DNA of 64,000 bases from Selenomonas sp. AE3005 (GTDB lineage Bacteria; Bacillota; Negativicutes; Selenomonadales; Selenomonadaceae): contig NZ_JMME01000014.1 in NCBI RefSeq assembly GCF_000686945.1, positions 1 to 64,000 of the forward strand, in the 5' to 3' direction. How positions within the stretch are numbered: the stretch's first letter is position 1; the number at the start of each line of letters is the position of its first letter. Positions 34,991 through 43,644 of the stretch are shown here, in pieces. Under the pieces are notes generated by a model. It was not told where the DNA came from, ran no database searches, and saw only the letters and a program-made list of their open reading frames with translations. The translations under genes were made by a program, and so were the position numbers.

Positions 34991-36115
34991 ATGAGTGTTG
35001 CCATTACGGCGGATAAGGTGGTTAAGCGTTATGGGGACCTGACGATAATACCCCAGCTGACGCAGAATATTAAAAACGGAGAGTTCTTCACCCTTCTGGG
35101 GCCATCGGGCTGCGGCAAGACGACGCTCCTGCGCATGATTGCCGGTTTTAACAGCATTGAAGGCGGTCAGATTCGCTTTAATGACCAGGTTATTAACGAT
35201 ATCCCGGCGCATAAGCGCAACATCGGCATGGTGTTCCAGAGCTATGCGATTTTCCCCCATCTGACGGTGCGTGAAAATGTGGAATACGGCTTGAAACTCC
35301 GCAATATGCCGAAGGACGAGATGAAGGCGAAAGTCGATAAGATTCTCGATGTGGTGCAGATTACGGAGTATCAGGACAGACTCCCCGAAAGATTATCCGG
35401 CGGCCAGCAGCAGCGTGTGGCCCTGGCCCGCGCCATTGTCATTCATCCGAGCGTATTGCTGATGGATGAACCGCTGTCCAATCTCGACGCCAAACTGCGT
35501 GTGGAAATGCGTTCGGCTATCCGGGAGGTACAGAAACAGGTAGGCATTACGACGGTGTATGTTACCCATGACCAGGAGGAGGCGCTGGCCATCTCCGACC
35601 GCATTGCGGTCATGAAAAAAGGTGTGATTCAGCAGACGGCATCGCCGCATACTATTTACACCCGTCCGTATAATGTGTTTGTTGCCACGTTTATCGGCCA
35701 CTCCAATCTCTTTAAAGGCCGTATCGAAGAAAGTGGCGGCAGCAAGGCCGTGGTCTTTGCCGACGGTTTCGTGCTGCCCATGCAGACGCTCAGTGAGGAA
35801 GGTAAAATCGGTGATGATGTGACCATTGCCGTGCGTCCGGAGGAATTTTCCATCTGTGGTGAAGGCCAGGGCGTGAAATGCACCATCAAGACCAAGGTGT
35901 TCCTGGGCAAGTATGTCACTTACGGGCTGGAGTTCCCGGAGGATATGCTGGTGCCCGACCAGCCGGCTATCGAGTTCAGTCAGGATTTGGGACATGCGGA
36001 AAAGGTTCTGGAAATTGGCGATACGGTTTATCTGAAACCCAATGCCGCCAAGATAAACGTGTTCCGGGCAGATGGAAGCAAGAGCCTGATGGAAGGTGTG
36101 GTGGAAAATGAATAA
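34991..36115 (+). CDS. ABC transporter ATP-binding protein (FbpC/AfuC-type)
   Basis: 374-residue ATPase of an importer. Walker A GPSGCGKTT (about 40-48), Q-loop VFQSYAIFPH, signature LSGGQQQR, Walker B VLLMDEPLSNLD, H-loop YVTHDQEEA and a C-terminal TOBE-like domain. This matches the ferric-iron/hexose-phosphate/putrescine group of ATPases. ATG 34991 is preceded by GGAGGAGAGG; the in-frame ATG at 34970 lies before that ribosome site. It overlaps the permease gene by 8 bp. Confidence 0.92.
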   Translation: MSVAITADKVVKRYGDLTIIPQLTQNIKNGEFFTLLGPSGCGKTTLLRMIAGFNSIEGGQIRFNDQVINDIPAHKRNIGMVFQSYAIFPHLTVRENVEYGLKLRNMPKDEMKAKVDKILDVVQITEYQDRLPERLSGGQQQRVALARAIVIHPSVLLMDEPLSNLDAKLRVEMRSAIREVQKQVGITTVYVTHDQEEALAISDRIAVMKKGVIQQTASPHTIYTRPYNVFVATFIGHSNLFKGRIEESGGSKAVVFADGFVLPMQTLSEEGKIGDDVTIAVRPEEFSICGEGQGVKCTIKTKVFLGKYVTYGLEFPEDMLVPDQPAIEFSQDLGHAEKVLEIGDTVYLKPNAAKINVFRADGSKSLMEGVVENE

Positions 36116-37757
36116 GAAATTCCAATGGGACTTTTGGGCGTGGATAACCCTGCTCTCCATTGTGGTTTTCGGCCTGTTCCTGATGTATCCGCTGTTTTCC
36201 TTGTTCCTCAGCGCGTTCCAGGACGCGATGACCGGGGAATTCACCATGGAGAACTTCACCCACTTCTTTGACCGTAAATACTATTATCAGTCGATGATTA
36301 ACAGTTTCAGTGTCACTACCTGTGTGACGGTGCTGGCTGTAATTATCGGTACGGCTCTGGCCTACTTTATGACGCTCTTTAAAGTCCGCGGAAAAAGCGT
36401 AGTGGAGATTTGTATTATCATCTCCCTGCTTTCGCCGCCGTTTATCGGTGCGTATTCCTGGATTTTGATTGGCGGCCGCAGTGGTATTCTGACACAGTGG
36501 CTGGCCGGCATGGGGATTGATTTCCCTTCCATTTACGGCTTTGCCGGGATTCTTCTGGTGCTGACTTTGAAACTATATCCGTTTATTTATCTTTATGTGG
36601 CCGGGGCGATGAAAAATATCGATTCGGCGCTGATTGAGGCGGCGGAAAGTCTGGGCTGCAGTGGGATAAAGAAGGTTGTCACCATCATGCTGCCGCTGAT
36701 TACGCCGACCATTTTGGCCGGGGCGCTCATGGTGTTCATGAATGCCATGGCCGACTTCGGTACACCAATGCTGATTGGTGAAGGTTTCAACGTCATGCCG
36801 GTCATGATTTACTCGGAATTCATCAATGAAGTAGGCGACCAGGCCAATTTTGCCGCCGCTATGGCCGCGATTATGGTGCTGATTACTTCGACCATCTTCA
36901 TGCTGCAGAAGTATGTTGTCAATAAAAAATCCTTTACCATGAGTTCCCTGCGGCCACTGCCAGTGGGACAGATGACGGGGATTAAAAATGTCATCATGCA
37001 TGTCTGCATTTACCTGCTGGTGGCCCTGTCAATGATTCCCCAGCTGGTGGTTATTTACACGTCGTTCCTCAAAACCAATGGTTCTATTTTCGTCGACGGT
37101 TATTCGCTGGACAGCTACCGCACGATTTTTGAATCCTTGGGGACGGCCATTACCAACACTTATGTTTACAGTACCGCTGCAATGGCCATGATTGTGTTCC
37201 TGGGCATGACGGTAGCTTACCTGACCACCAGGAAAAAGAGCTGGCTGACGGATATTATTGATACGCTGACCATGTTCCCGTATATCATTCCCGGTTCGGT
37301 ACTTGGTATTACGCTCCTGCTGGCGTTCAATGAGGACCCCATGCTGCTGTCCGGTACGGCGATTATCATCATCATTTCGCTGGTTATCCGCCGTCTGCCG
37401 TACACCCTGCGGTCAAGTTCCGCGATACTTTACCAGCTGAGCCCGAGCCTCGAGGAGGCGTCGATAAGCCTCGGAGCGTCGCCGGTCAAGACCTTCTTCA
37501 AGGTCACGGCGGTGATGATGCTGCCCGGGGTAATGAGTGGTGCTATTATCTCGTGGATTACGGCTATCAATGAGCTGAGTTCTTCGGTAATCCTCTTTAC
37601 AGGGGCGACGAAAACCATGTCCGTTGCTATTTATACGGAGGTTATCCGCGCCAGTTATGGTACAGCGGCAGCGCTGTCCACTATACTTACGTTAACGACC
37701 ATCACGGCTATGGTTATCTTCTTCAAGGTTTCCGGCCGCCGGGATGTTACGTTATAG
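36108..37757 (+). CDS. ABC transporter permease, fused two-domain (FbpB/AfuB-type)
   Basis: 549-residue inner-membrane protein with about twelve membrane segments in two BPD_transp_1 halves (each with an EAA loop: ALIEAAESLGCSGIKK near residue 180 and LEEASISLGASPVKT near 450). Fusion of the two permease halves is usual in the FbpB/AfuB group. ATG 36108 overlaps the end of the ATPase gene by 8 bp. The substrate-binding lipoprotein gene follows 39 bp later. Confidence 0.92.
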   Translation: MNKKFQWDFWAWITLLSIVVFGLFLMYPLFSLFLSAFQDAMTGEFTMENFTHFFDRKYYYQSMINSFSVTTCVTVLAVIIGTALAYFMTLFKVRGKSVVEICIIISLLSPPFIGAYSWILIGGRSGILTQWLAGMGIDFPSIYGFAGILLVLTLKLYPFIYLYVAGAMKNIDSALIEAAESLGCSGIKKVVTIMLPLITPTILAGALMVFMNAMADFGTPMLIGEGFNVMPVMIYSEFINEVGDQANFAAAMAAIMVLITSTIFMLQKYVVNKKSFTMSSLRPLPVGQMTGIKNVIMHVCIYLLVALSMIPQLVVIYTSFLKTNGSIFVDGYSLDSYRTIFESLGTAITNTYVYSTAAMAMIVFLGMTVAYLTTRKKSWLTDIIDTLTMFPYIIPGSVLGITLLLAFNEDPMLLSGTAIIIIISLVIRRLPYTLRSSSAILYQLSPSLEEASISLGASPVKTFFKVTAVMMLPGVMSGAIISWITAINELSSSVILFTGATKTMSVAIYTEVIRASYGTAAALSTILTLTTITAMVIFFKVSGRRDVTL

Positions 37758-37796
37758 ATGGTATGACGTCATATTTTATCAAAGGGAGGTTTCGTT

Positions 37797-38843
37797 ATGA
37801 AGCTGAAAAAAATTATTGCTGGACTTTTAGGTGCGGCAATGCTCACCACGTGTTTTGCCGGTTGCGGCGGTGGTGGGGACACCAAGCAGGCAGGCAAATC
37901 TGCAGGCAGTGATGAAAACAAAGTCGTCATTTACTGCCCACATCCGCTGGCTTTTATCAATCCGTTGGTGGAGGAGTTTGAAAAACAAAGCGGCGTCAAA
38001 GTGGAAGTTGTGGCTGCCGGTACTGGTGAGCTTTTGAAACGTGTGGAATCGGAAAAAGCAAATCCTTTGGCCGATATCTTCTGGGGCGGTTCGCTGGGGA
38101 CCATGAAACCGAAGGCAGCCCTCTTTGAGGAATATCGTTCCGTTAATGAGGACCATGTGCAGAAGGACTTCAAGAATGTCGAAGGTTCTATCACGCGTTT
38201 CACGGATATTCCCAGTGTTATCATGATTAACACCAATCTGATTGGTGATGTGAAGGTTGAAGGTTATGAGGACCTGCTGAATCCGGCACTCAAAGGGCGT
38301 ATCGCTTTTGCTGACCCGTCAAAATCTTCTTCTTCCTATGAACACCTTATCAATATGCTCTATGCAATGGGTAAAGGTGACCCGGACAAAGGCTGGGATT
38401 ATGTGACGAAACTGGCCAAGAATCTCGATGGCAAGCTGCTGTCTGGTTCCTCCGCTGTATATAAAGGCGTAGCTGATGGTGAATATGCCGTGGGCCTGAC
38501 TTTTGAAGAAGGCGGCGCTAAATACGTTGCCGATGGTGCGCCGGTTAAGCTGGTTTACATGAAGGAAGGCGTAATTTCCAAGCCAGACGGCATTTATATC
38601 ATCAAGAATGCCAAGCACATGGAAAATGCCAAGAAGTTCATTGACTTCATCACCAGTAAGGAAGCACAGACGCTCATTACGCAGAAACTCCATCGCCGCA
38701 GTGTCCGCGATGACGTAGCAGCACCGGTAGGCCTGCTGCCCAAGACGGAGATTAACTCCATTTTGGATAACGAAGAAGTTGTGAATAAGAACAAGAAAGC
38801 ATGGCTGGATAAGTTCAAAGATATCTTCACCAGCGTGCAGTAA
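37797..38843 (+). CDS. ABC transporter substrate-binding lipoprotein (FbpA/AfuA-like)
   Basis: 348-residue extracytoplasmic binding protein. It has a lipoprotein signal with lipobox FAGC (Cys at about residue 22) and then a type 2 periplasmic binding fold beginning VVIYCPHPLAFINPLVEEFEKQSGVKVEVV. This start is typical of the FbpA/AfuA family, whose members bind ferric iron, hexose-6-phosphates or phosphonates. The tyrosine pair that marks iron-binding FbpA is not evident near the C-terminus, so a non-iron ligand is plausible. GGGAGG precedes the ATG. The downstream two-component pair may respond to this solute. Confidence 0.88.
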   Translation: MKLKKIIAGLLGAAMLTTCFAGCGGGGDTKQAGKSAGSDENKVVIYCPHPLAFINPLVEEFEKQSGVKVEVVAAGTGELLKRVESEKANPLADIFWGGSLGTMKPKAALFEEYRSVNEDHVQKDFKNVEGSITRFTDIPSVIMINTNLIGDVKVEGYEDLLNPALKGRIAFADPSKSSSSYEHLINMLYAMGKGDPDKGWDYVTKLAKNLDGKLLSGSSAVYKGVADGEYAVGLTFEEGGAKYVADGAPVKLVYMKEGVISKPDGIYIIKNAKHMENAKKFIDFITSKEAQTLITQKLHRRSVRDDVAAPVGLLPKTEINSILDNEEVVNKNKKAWLDKFKDIFTSVQ

Positions 38844-38948
38844 GAAAGCGGGGCACAGCCGGACGGGAAAACTGTCCACGACTTCGCTTTGACCGCTGGC
38901 TAAAACAAATTTTTTCCATCAGGCAGTCTTTCCGTGACAGTTCGTCAG

Positions 38949-39148
38949 GGGTTGTGCCGGATGACTTGCCAACGCTCCGCTTAGACCTTGAACTAAAATT
39001 ATTTTTGCCCTTTTATTATCGGGAAAAAGCCTAAACTCGCTAACGCTCAAACAACGGCTTTTTCCCGATAGTTTTATGTGTGGCAAAAATAATTTCTTGA
39101 CGTTCAAGGTCAAACGCTGCGCTTATGGCAAGTCATCCGGCACAACCC
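38949..39148. repeat. Nested palindrome A (200 bp)
   Basis: Four stacked perfect helices: 38949-38971/39126-39148 (23 bp, GGGTTGTGCCGG...), 38984-38993/39102-39111 (10 bp, GACCTTGAAC), 38996-39009/39082-39095 (14 bp), 39017-39031/39056-39070 (15 bp, TATCGGGAAAAAGCC). The bulges on each side carry AACGCT(C/G)CGCTTA in the same orientation. The 24-nt apical loop (39032-39055) read on the - strand contains TTTGAGCGTTAGCGAG and matches the loop of palindrome B. It lies between the ABC transporter and the two-component genes; there is no protein gene. Confidence 0.92.
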
Positions 39149-39189
39149 AAAAGCGAAGATAGGTGGCGGTATTGGCTGAAAAGTATCTT

Positions 39190-39386
39190 GGGGGAGGGGC
39201 GTGGGGCAGCTGATTGGAGCGTTGGGCTTGCTGCGTTAAGAAATGTTTTTTTGTCTTCCGCTGTCAGTAGATGGAAAAATCTATTGTTTGAGCGATAGCG
39301 AGTTTTGATTTTTCCATCTACATGAGGACAAAAAGCATTTTAGCAGCAAGGACAAGCGGAAAGTAGCTGCCCCACGCCCCTCCCCC
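39190..39386. repeat. Nested palindrome B (197 bp)
   Basis: Outer arms 39190-39211/39365-39386 are a perfect 22 bp (GGGGGAGGGGCGTGGGGCAG...), a middle imperfect helix joins CTTGCTGC...TTTGTC (about 39228-39255) with GACAAAAAGC...GCAGCAAG (about 39327-39350), and the apical arms 39267-39281/39307-39321 (15 bp, GTAGATGGAAAAATC) are perfect. The loop 39282-39306 contains TTTGAGCGATAGCGAG on the + strand, the inverse of palindrome A's loop. It ends 13 bp before the kinase-gene promoter. Confidence 0.92.
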
Positions 39387-39399
39387 GGCATGTATTATC

Positions 39400-39429
39400 T
39401 TGAAAATGCCAGTGTTTTTTCGCTATAAT
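39400..39429 (+). promoter_or_regulatory. Promoter of the two-component operon
   Basis: -35 TTGAAA (39400-39405), 18-bp spacer, -10 TATAAT (39424-39429). It starts directly after palindrome B and gives a leader of about 27 nt. Confidence 0.75.
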
Positions 39430-39462
39430 AGTAGTAGCTTTGCAAAGAAAGGAGCCTCCCTC

Positions 39463-41013
39463 ATGCACCGTTATTTTGAGTCCCGTCTGCAGCGGGCGCT
39501 GGCCTGGTATGCGTTGGTGCCTGTGCTGATAATGGCTTTGCTGGGGGCACTGCTCATGCTGGCCAGCTGGCGTTATGCCGTCACGGGCGTAAACCATGAA
39601 AGCCGGGAACTGGCGGCTGATGTGCTGACAGGTATCAGCAATGATTTTGCCAAACGGGCTGCGGTGGAGGCAGAGTTTTTGGGCAATGTACCGGACTTTG
39701 CGGTCTGGGAACATGATATGGGTATGCGAGCGGCGGCCTTTGGGCGGCTCCATCATGATACCAGCCAGCGGGGCGTAGATTTTTTCCTTGTGGATACGGC
39801 CGGGAAGGTTGTCCTGGGCAGCCGGGATACATTGCCGTCTGACTTACTGCCTGTTGACCATAGCTGGGGCTTGTGGTCGCGGCTGTACGCCCAGCCGCAG
39901 ACTGTGCAGCAGGAGTTTTTGCCTGGTGAGTACGGGCAGGCATTGCTATGTGGGCAGGCGGTCTGTGTTAAGGGGCAGGTGGCAGGATTCCTCATTTATG
40001 TTTTGCCGCCGGCTTACTTGCAGCAGCTGGCTGGTGACGGACGCACGGGGATTATTCTGGCCGACAGCCTTGATAATGCCAGACTGGTGAAAGCCGCTGG
40101 TGATGTTGTGGATTACCGCAAAGTCCGCCACCCCTTTGCTTACGGGCAGAATGGCCTGGTTTCCGCGGGGCAGCGGGTATACTATATTACCGGACAGACA
40201 CTGGCTTTCGGTGGGGAGACGTATTACCTGCAAGCCGTTACGGACGTGTCCGACTTGCTGATACGCTATGCGATTGGCGCCGGGGCTATCCTTTTGGCCG
40301 TGCTGCTCATGGTGCCGCTGATTTTGCGCAGTATTGCCCGGGAAAGCAAGCTGACGGCACAGGCCGTGGACAACCTCACCGTCATTGCCGAACTGCGGGA
40401 ACTGGAGTCGCAGTTTAATCCGCATTTTCTGTTTAATACTCTGGAAAATATAAAATTCATGGTGCGCCTTGACCCGAGTGCGGCTACGGAAATGATTATG
40501 GCCCTGTCGGCGCTGCTGCGTTACAGTATAGCCAGTGGCGGCCGGCAGGTCGAACTGCAGGAAGATATTAAATATCTGGAAAGCTATATGAAGATTCAGC
40601 AGTACCGTTTTGGCAACAGGCTGGAATTTGTGGCTGACATTGACACGCTGGCACGTTTGGCCTTAATACCCAAGCTGCTGTTTCAGCCGCTTTTGGAAAA
40701 TGCCATTAAATACGGGGAAGATGCCGAGGGGCAGCTGCGGATTGTTTTCCGGATAAAGGTCAGGGATAACCGGCTGCTGGTATTGGTAAAGGATGCCGGT
40801 CAAGGCATGGACGCGGCACAGCTGGCGGAATTGCAGAAACTGCTGGCTGGCAGTGAAAACAACACGGGGCACCGGGGCTTATTCAATGTCCAGCGGCGCC
40901 TGCAGCTGATTTACGGTACGGAATACGGACTGACCATTGATTGTCCGCCGGACGGCGGCACGGAGATTCGCCTGTGTCTGCCTTTGGCCAGGAAGGAGCA
41001 GGAACATGCTTAA
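39463..41013 (+). CDS. Membrane sensor histidine kinase (LytS/YesM type)
   Basis: 516-residue sensor kinase. An N-terminal membrane segment (about 8-35), an extracytoplasmic sensing domain of about 220 residues (Cache-like; FFLVDTAGKVVLGS), a second membrane segment (about 268-290), and a His_kinase domain with NPHFLFNTLENIKF (phospho-His near residue 322) followed by HATPase (LLENAIKYGEDAEG; DAGQGM). ATG 39463 follows GGAG and is correct for the promoter at 39400. It overlaps its response regulator gene by 8 bp. The signal may be the solute of the adjacent ABC system (inference). Confidence 0.9.
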   Translation: MHRYFESRLQRALAWYALVPVLIMALLGALLMLASWRYAVTGVNHESRELAADVLTGISNDFAKRAAVEAEFLGNVPDFAVWEHDMGMRAAAFGRLHHDTSQRGVDFFLVDTAGKVVLGSRDTLPSDLLPVDHSWGLWSRLYAQPQTVQQEFLPGEYGQALLCGQAVCVKGQVAGFLIYVLPPAYLQQLAGDGRTGIILADSLDNARLVKAAGDVVDYRKVRHPFAYGQNGLVSAGQRVYYITGQTLAFGGETYYLQAVTDVSDLLIRYAIGAGAILLAVLLMVPLILRSIARESKLTAQAVDNLTVIAELRELESQFNPHFLFNTLENIKFMVRLDPSAATEMIMALSALLRYSIASGGRQVELQEDIKYLESYMKIQQYRFGNRLEFVADIDTLARLALIPKLLFQPLLENAIKYGEDAEGQLRIVFRIKVRDNRLLVLVKDAGQGMDAAQLAELQKLLAGSENNTGHRGLFNVQRRLQLIYGTEYGLTIDCPPDGGTEIRLCLPLARKEQEHA

Positions 41014-41770
41014 TTTGGTTATCGTTGAAGATGAAGAAATAATCCGCCGCGGTCTGGTCTGTACCATTGACTGGCTGAAACTGGGGGCTAAGGTCGTAGG
41101 CGAGGCCGCCAACGGCAAAGAGGCCCTGCAAGTCATTGCTGCTACCCGGCCGGACGTGGTGCTGACGGATATAAAAATGCCGGTGATGGATGGCATTGCC
41201 ATGACGGAGGCACTAAAAACTGCAGAAAATCCTGCCAAAATCGTCTATCTGACCAGCTATGCAGATTTTTCTTATGCGCAGCAGGCACTGAAACTCGGTG
41301 TCAGCGATTATCTCTTAAAACCGGTCAATGAGGCTGACCTGGCCAAGACACTGGCTAAAATCAGCGCTGGCAGGGAGAATGCCGGACAGGAGGAACTGTC
41401 ATGGAATGAAGGCCTGCGTGCGGCTTATCATACGGGCAATCCCTATGTGCAGCAGGTGCTCAAACGCATTGAGGGCGGTTATCAGGGACGGCTCAGCGGT
41501 GAGGCTATTGCGGCGGAACTGGGCGTTTCGGCAAGCTATCTGTCGCGCAAGCTCAAAGAGGAAACGGGCCAGACTTTCGGCGGCCTGTTGGTGCAGTACC
41601 GCCTGCAGCAGGCCGTGGAAATGCTGCAGGCCGGTACCTGGCGCGTCTATGAAGTGGCGGAAAAGACAGGCTTTGGCGATTACAAAAACTTTACGCAGGC
41701 TTTTAAGAAATATCTGCATACAACCCCAAAGGCTTTTATGCAGGAAATAACCGAGGGCATACGGCTGTAA
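41006..41770 (+). CDS. Response regulator with AraC-type DNA-binding domain (YesN-like)
   Basis: 254-residue partner of the upstream kinase. Receiver domain at residues 1-120 with acidic pocket Glu8-Asp9-Glu10, phospho-acceptor Asp55 (VLTDIKMP) and Lys in LLKPVN. The C-terminal AraC/HTH_18 domain (about 155-252; AAELGVSASYLSRKLKEETG) binds DNA. ATG 41006 lies inside the kinase stop region, with AGGAGCAGGAA before it. It probably controls the ABC transporter genes or the nearby HAD genes. Confidence 0.93.
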   Translation: MLNLVIVEDEEIIRRGLVCTIDWLKLGAKVVGEAANGKEALQVIAATRPDVVLTDIKMPVMDGIAMTEALKTAENPAKIVYLTSYADFSYAQQALKLGVSDYLLKPVNEADLAKTLAKISAGRENAGQEELSWNEGLRAAYHTGNPYVQQVLKRIEGGYQGRLSGEAIAAELGVSASYLSRKLKEETGQTFGGLLVQYRLQQAVEMLQAGTWRVYEVAEKTGFGDYKNFTQAFKKYLHTTPKAFMQEITEGIRL

Positions 41771-41796
41771 TTGTTAGCATAGATGGGAGTGTCATT

Positions 41797-42618
41797 ATGG
41801 GAAAATATACAGGAAAAATGATTATTTCGGATTTAGATGGGACGCTTATTCCCCGGGGCGGTGTAATTTCCCAGGAGAACAGACAGGCCATAGAGGCGTT
41901 TGTGGCAGAGGGCGGACGTTTTGCCATAGCCACGGGCCGTACCCCGGAGGCGTCAGCAGGCTATGTGAAAGACCTGCCCATCAATGCGCCCTCGGTGTTT
42001 TTTAACGGCGCCATGTTGTATGACTGGGAAAATAAGCAGGTGCTGAAAACCATGCCACTGACCGCCGGTGATGAGCAGCAGCGGTGGCCGGCCTTTGCCC
42101 GGCGGTGCCTGCAGGAGTTCCCAGAGGCCTGCCTGGAGGTCTATACGGCGGATAACTGCCATATCATTACGCCGGCGGCCAATGATGACCCCCGGCTGCC
42201 ACATGAATATTACCGCTATGCCCATACGGAACTGGCGGAACTGACTGATACCGGCAAAACGCCCTGGCTTAAATTCTTTGCCTGTGACCAGCATGCACAT
42301 TTGGAAAAATATGTGGTATTAGCGGCAGAAATGGGCGTAGCTGCCCTGGGCAACGGGTTTTACTCCGAGGATAATTACTATGAGTTTGTGGCCCGGGGCG
42401 TGTCCAAAGGGGCCATGGTGGCCGCTATCCGCCAGCAGCTGCCCGGCATAAAGATTATTGCCTGCGGTGACTACCTCAATGACAATGAAATGCTGGTCGC
42501 CGCGGATGTGGGTGTAGCTGCGGCCGGTGCCCATGCCGATACGAAAAAAATTGCCGACCATGTCGGCTGTGCGGTAGAGGACCATCTGCTGGCCTGGACC
42601 ATTAACAATATTATTTAA
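41797..42618 (+). CDS. HAD-superfamily Cof-type phosphatase
   Basis: 273-residue HAD hydrolase of the Cof/YidA (IIB) subfamily: motif I ISDLDGTL, motif II AIATGRTP, cap domain about 85-185, motif III Lys in ARGVSKG, motif IV ACGDYLNDNEML. Such enzymes remove phosphate from sugar phosphates and related metabolites. It begins 26 bp after the response regulator gene, so it may belong to that operon. A terminator follows. Confidence 0.9.
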   Translation: MGKYTGKMIISDLDGTLIPRGGVISQENRQAIEAFVAEGGRFAIATGRTPEASAGYVKDLPINAPSVFFNGAMLYDWENKQVLKTMPLTAGDEQQRWPAFARRCLQEFPEACLEVYTADNCHIITPAANDDPRLPHEYYRYAHTELAELTDTGKTPWLKFFACDQHAHLEKYVVLAAEMGVAALGNGFYSEDNYYEFVARGVSKGAMVAAIRQQLPGIKIIACGDYLNDNEMLVAADVGVAAAGAHADTKKIADHVGCAVEDHLLAWTINNII

Positions 42619-42623
42619 GACAA

Positions 42624-42660
42624 AAATCCCTGTATACTATCGACATGTATACAGGGATTT
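42624..42660 (+). terminator. Intrinsic terminator
   Basis: A 13-bp stem AAATCCCTGTATA (42624-42636)/TATACAGGGATTT (42648-42660). Confidence 0.88.
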
Positions 42661-42704
42661 GTTATACTTGGTATTGTTTATGAGTACGAGATAAGGAGAT
42701 TTGC

Positions 42705-43508
42705 ATGATAAAGTTGATTTTGTCCGATATGGATGGCACTTTGCTGGATGAAAACGGCCAGCTGCCGGAGGAATTTGACGCAGTAATGGAAGAACTGCAT
42801 GAACGTGGTGTGCAGTTTGCACCGGCCAGCGGACGGCAGTATTTTTCGTTGTTGAAAAGTTTTAAGAAGTATGAGGACAGATTTATCTTTGTCAGCGATA
42901 ATGGCACCATCGTGCGCCAGCATGGGCAGGAACTGTTTTCTGACGTTATCGAGCATAAGCTGGCGGCGGAAATCTTTAACAGTATGAATGACCATGATGG
43001 TATTTATAATGTCCTCTGCGGCAAGGAGACAGTGTACCTGCTGCGTGATAAACAGCCAGAGGCACAGATGGATGAACTGAAAAAATATTTCCGGCTGGTG
43101 GAAGTGGTGGACAGCTTTGAGGATATCCCCGAGGAGCCCATCAAGATATCTTTCTTTACGCCTGATGGGGACGCGGCAGAAAAAATCTATCCGCTGTTTG
43201 CGCCGTACTATGATTCCATGCAGGTGGTGCTGGCCAGTGCCTACTGGGTGGACGTGACCAATAAGGGCGCGACCAAGGGCTCAGCTGTCAAGGCTTTGCA
43301 GAAACGGCTGGGACTGAAACCGGAAGAATGCGCGGTGTTTGGCGACTATATGAACGACATAGAAATGATGGGCGCGGCCTATTACAGCTATGCTATGGAA
43401 AATGCTTTTCCGCCGGTAAAAGAGGCGGCACGGTTTGTGGCACCCAGCAATGCCGAGCATGGCGTGATAAAGACCATTCGCGGCTTTATGGAGCAGGGGT
43501 TGTGCTAA
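42705..43508 (+). CDS. HAD-superfamily Cof-type phosphatase (second copy)
   Basis: 267-residue Cof/YidA-type HAD hydrolase: motif I LSDMDGTLLDENG, motif II APASGRQY, motif III TNKGATKGSAV, motif IV FGDYMNDIEMM. It is clearly diverged from the neighbouring HAD gene, so the pair is not a recent duplication. AAGGAG precedes the ATG. A nested hairpin separates it from the convergent molybdoenzyme operon. Confidence 0.9.
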   Translation: MIKLILSDMDGTLLDENGQLPEEFDAVMEELHERGVQFAPASGRQYFSLLKSFKKYEDRFIFVSDNGTIVRQHGQELFSDVIEHKLAAEIFNSMNDHDGIYNVLCGKETVYLLRDKQPEAQMDELKKYFRLVEVVDSFEDIPEEPIKISFFTPDGDAAEKIYPLFAPYYDSMQVVLASAYWVDVTNKGATKGSAVKALQKRLGLKPEECAVFGDYMNDIEMMGAAYYSYAMENAFPPVKEAARFVAPSNAEHGVIKTIRGFMEQGLC

Positions 43509-43549
43509 TAGATTAAAGTTTTCTATTGCAAGTTAATAAGGTATATTCA

Positions 43550-43629
43550 AAAGCCGGAAGGTGAGGCCTTTCTGCAACGGTTGACGGCGCAGCCGTCCAA
43601 GCGGCAGATAGGTATCACCTTCCGGCTTT
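43550..43629. repeat. Three-tier nested hairpin between convergent genes (probable bidirectional terminator)
   Basis: Outer arms AAAGCCGGAAGGTGA (43550-43564)/43615-43629, perfect 15 bp; middle arms CCTTTCTGC (43567-43575)/GGCAGATAGG region (43604-43612, one mismatch); apical GACGGC-GCA-GCCGTC (43583-43597). The layout parallels 8798-8891. Confidence 0.82.
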
Positions 43630-43644
43630 GTTTAGGTGCTGGTG

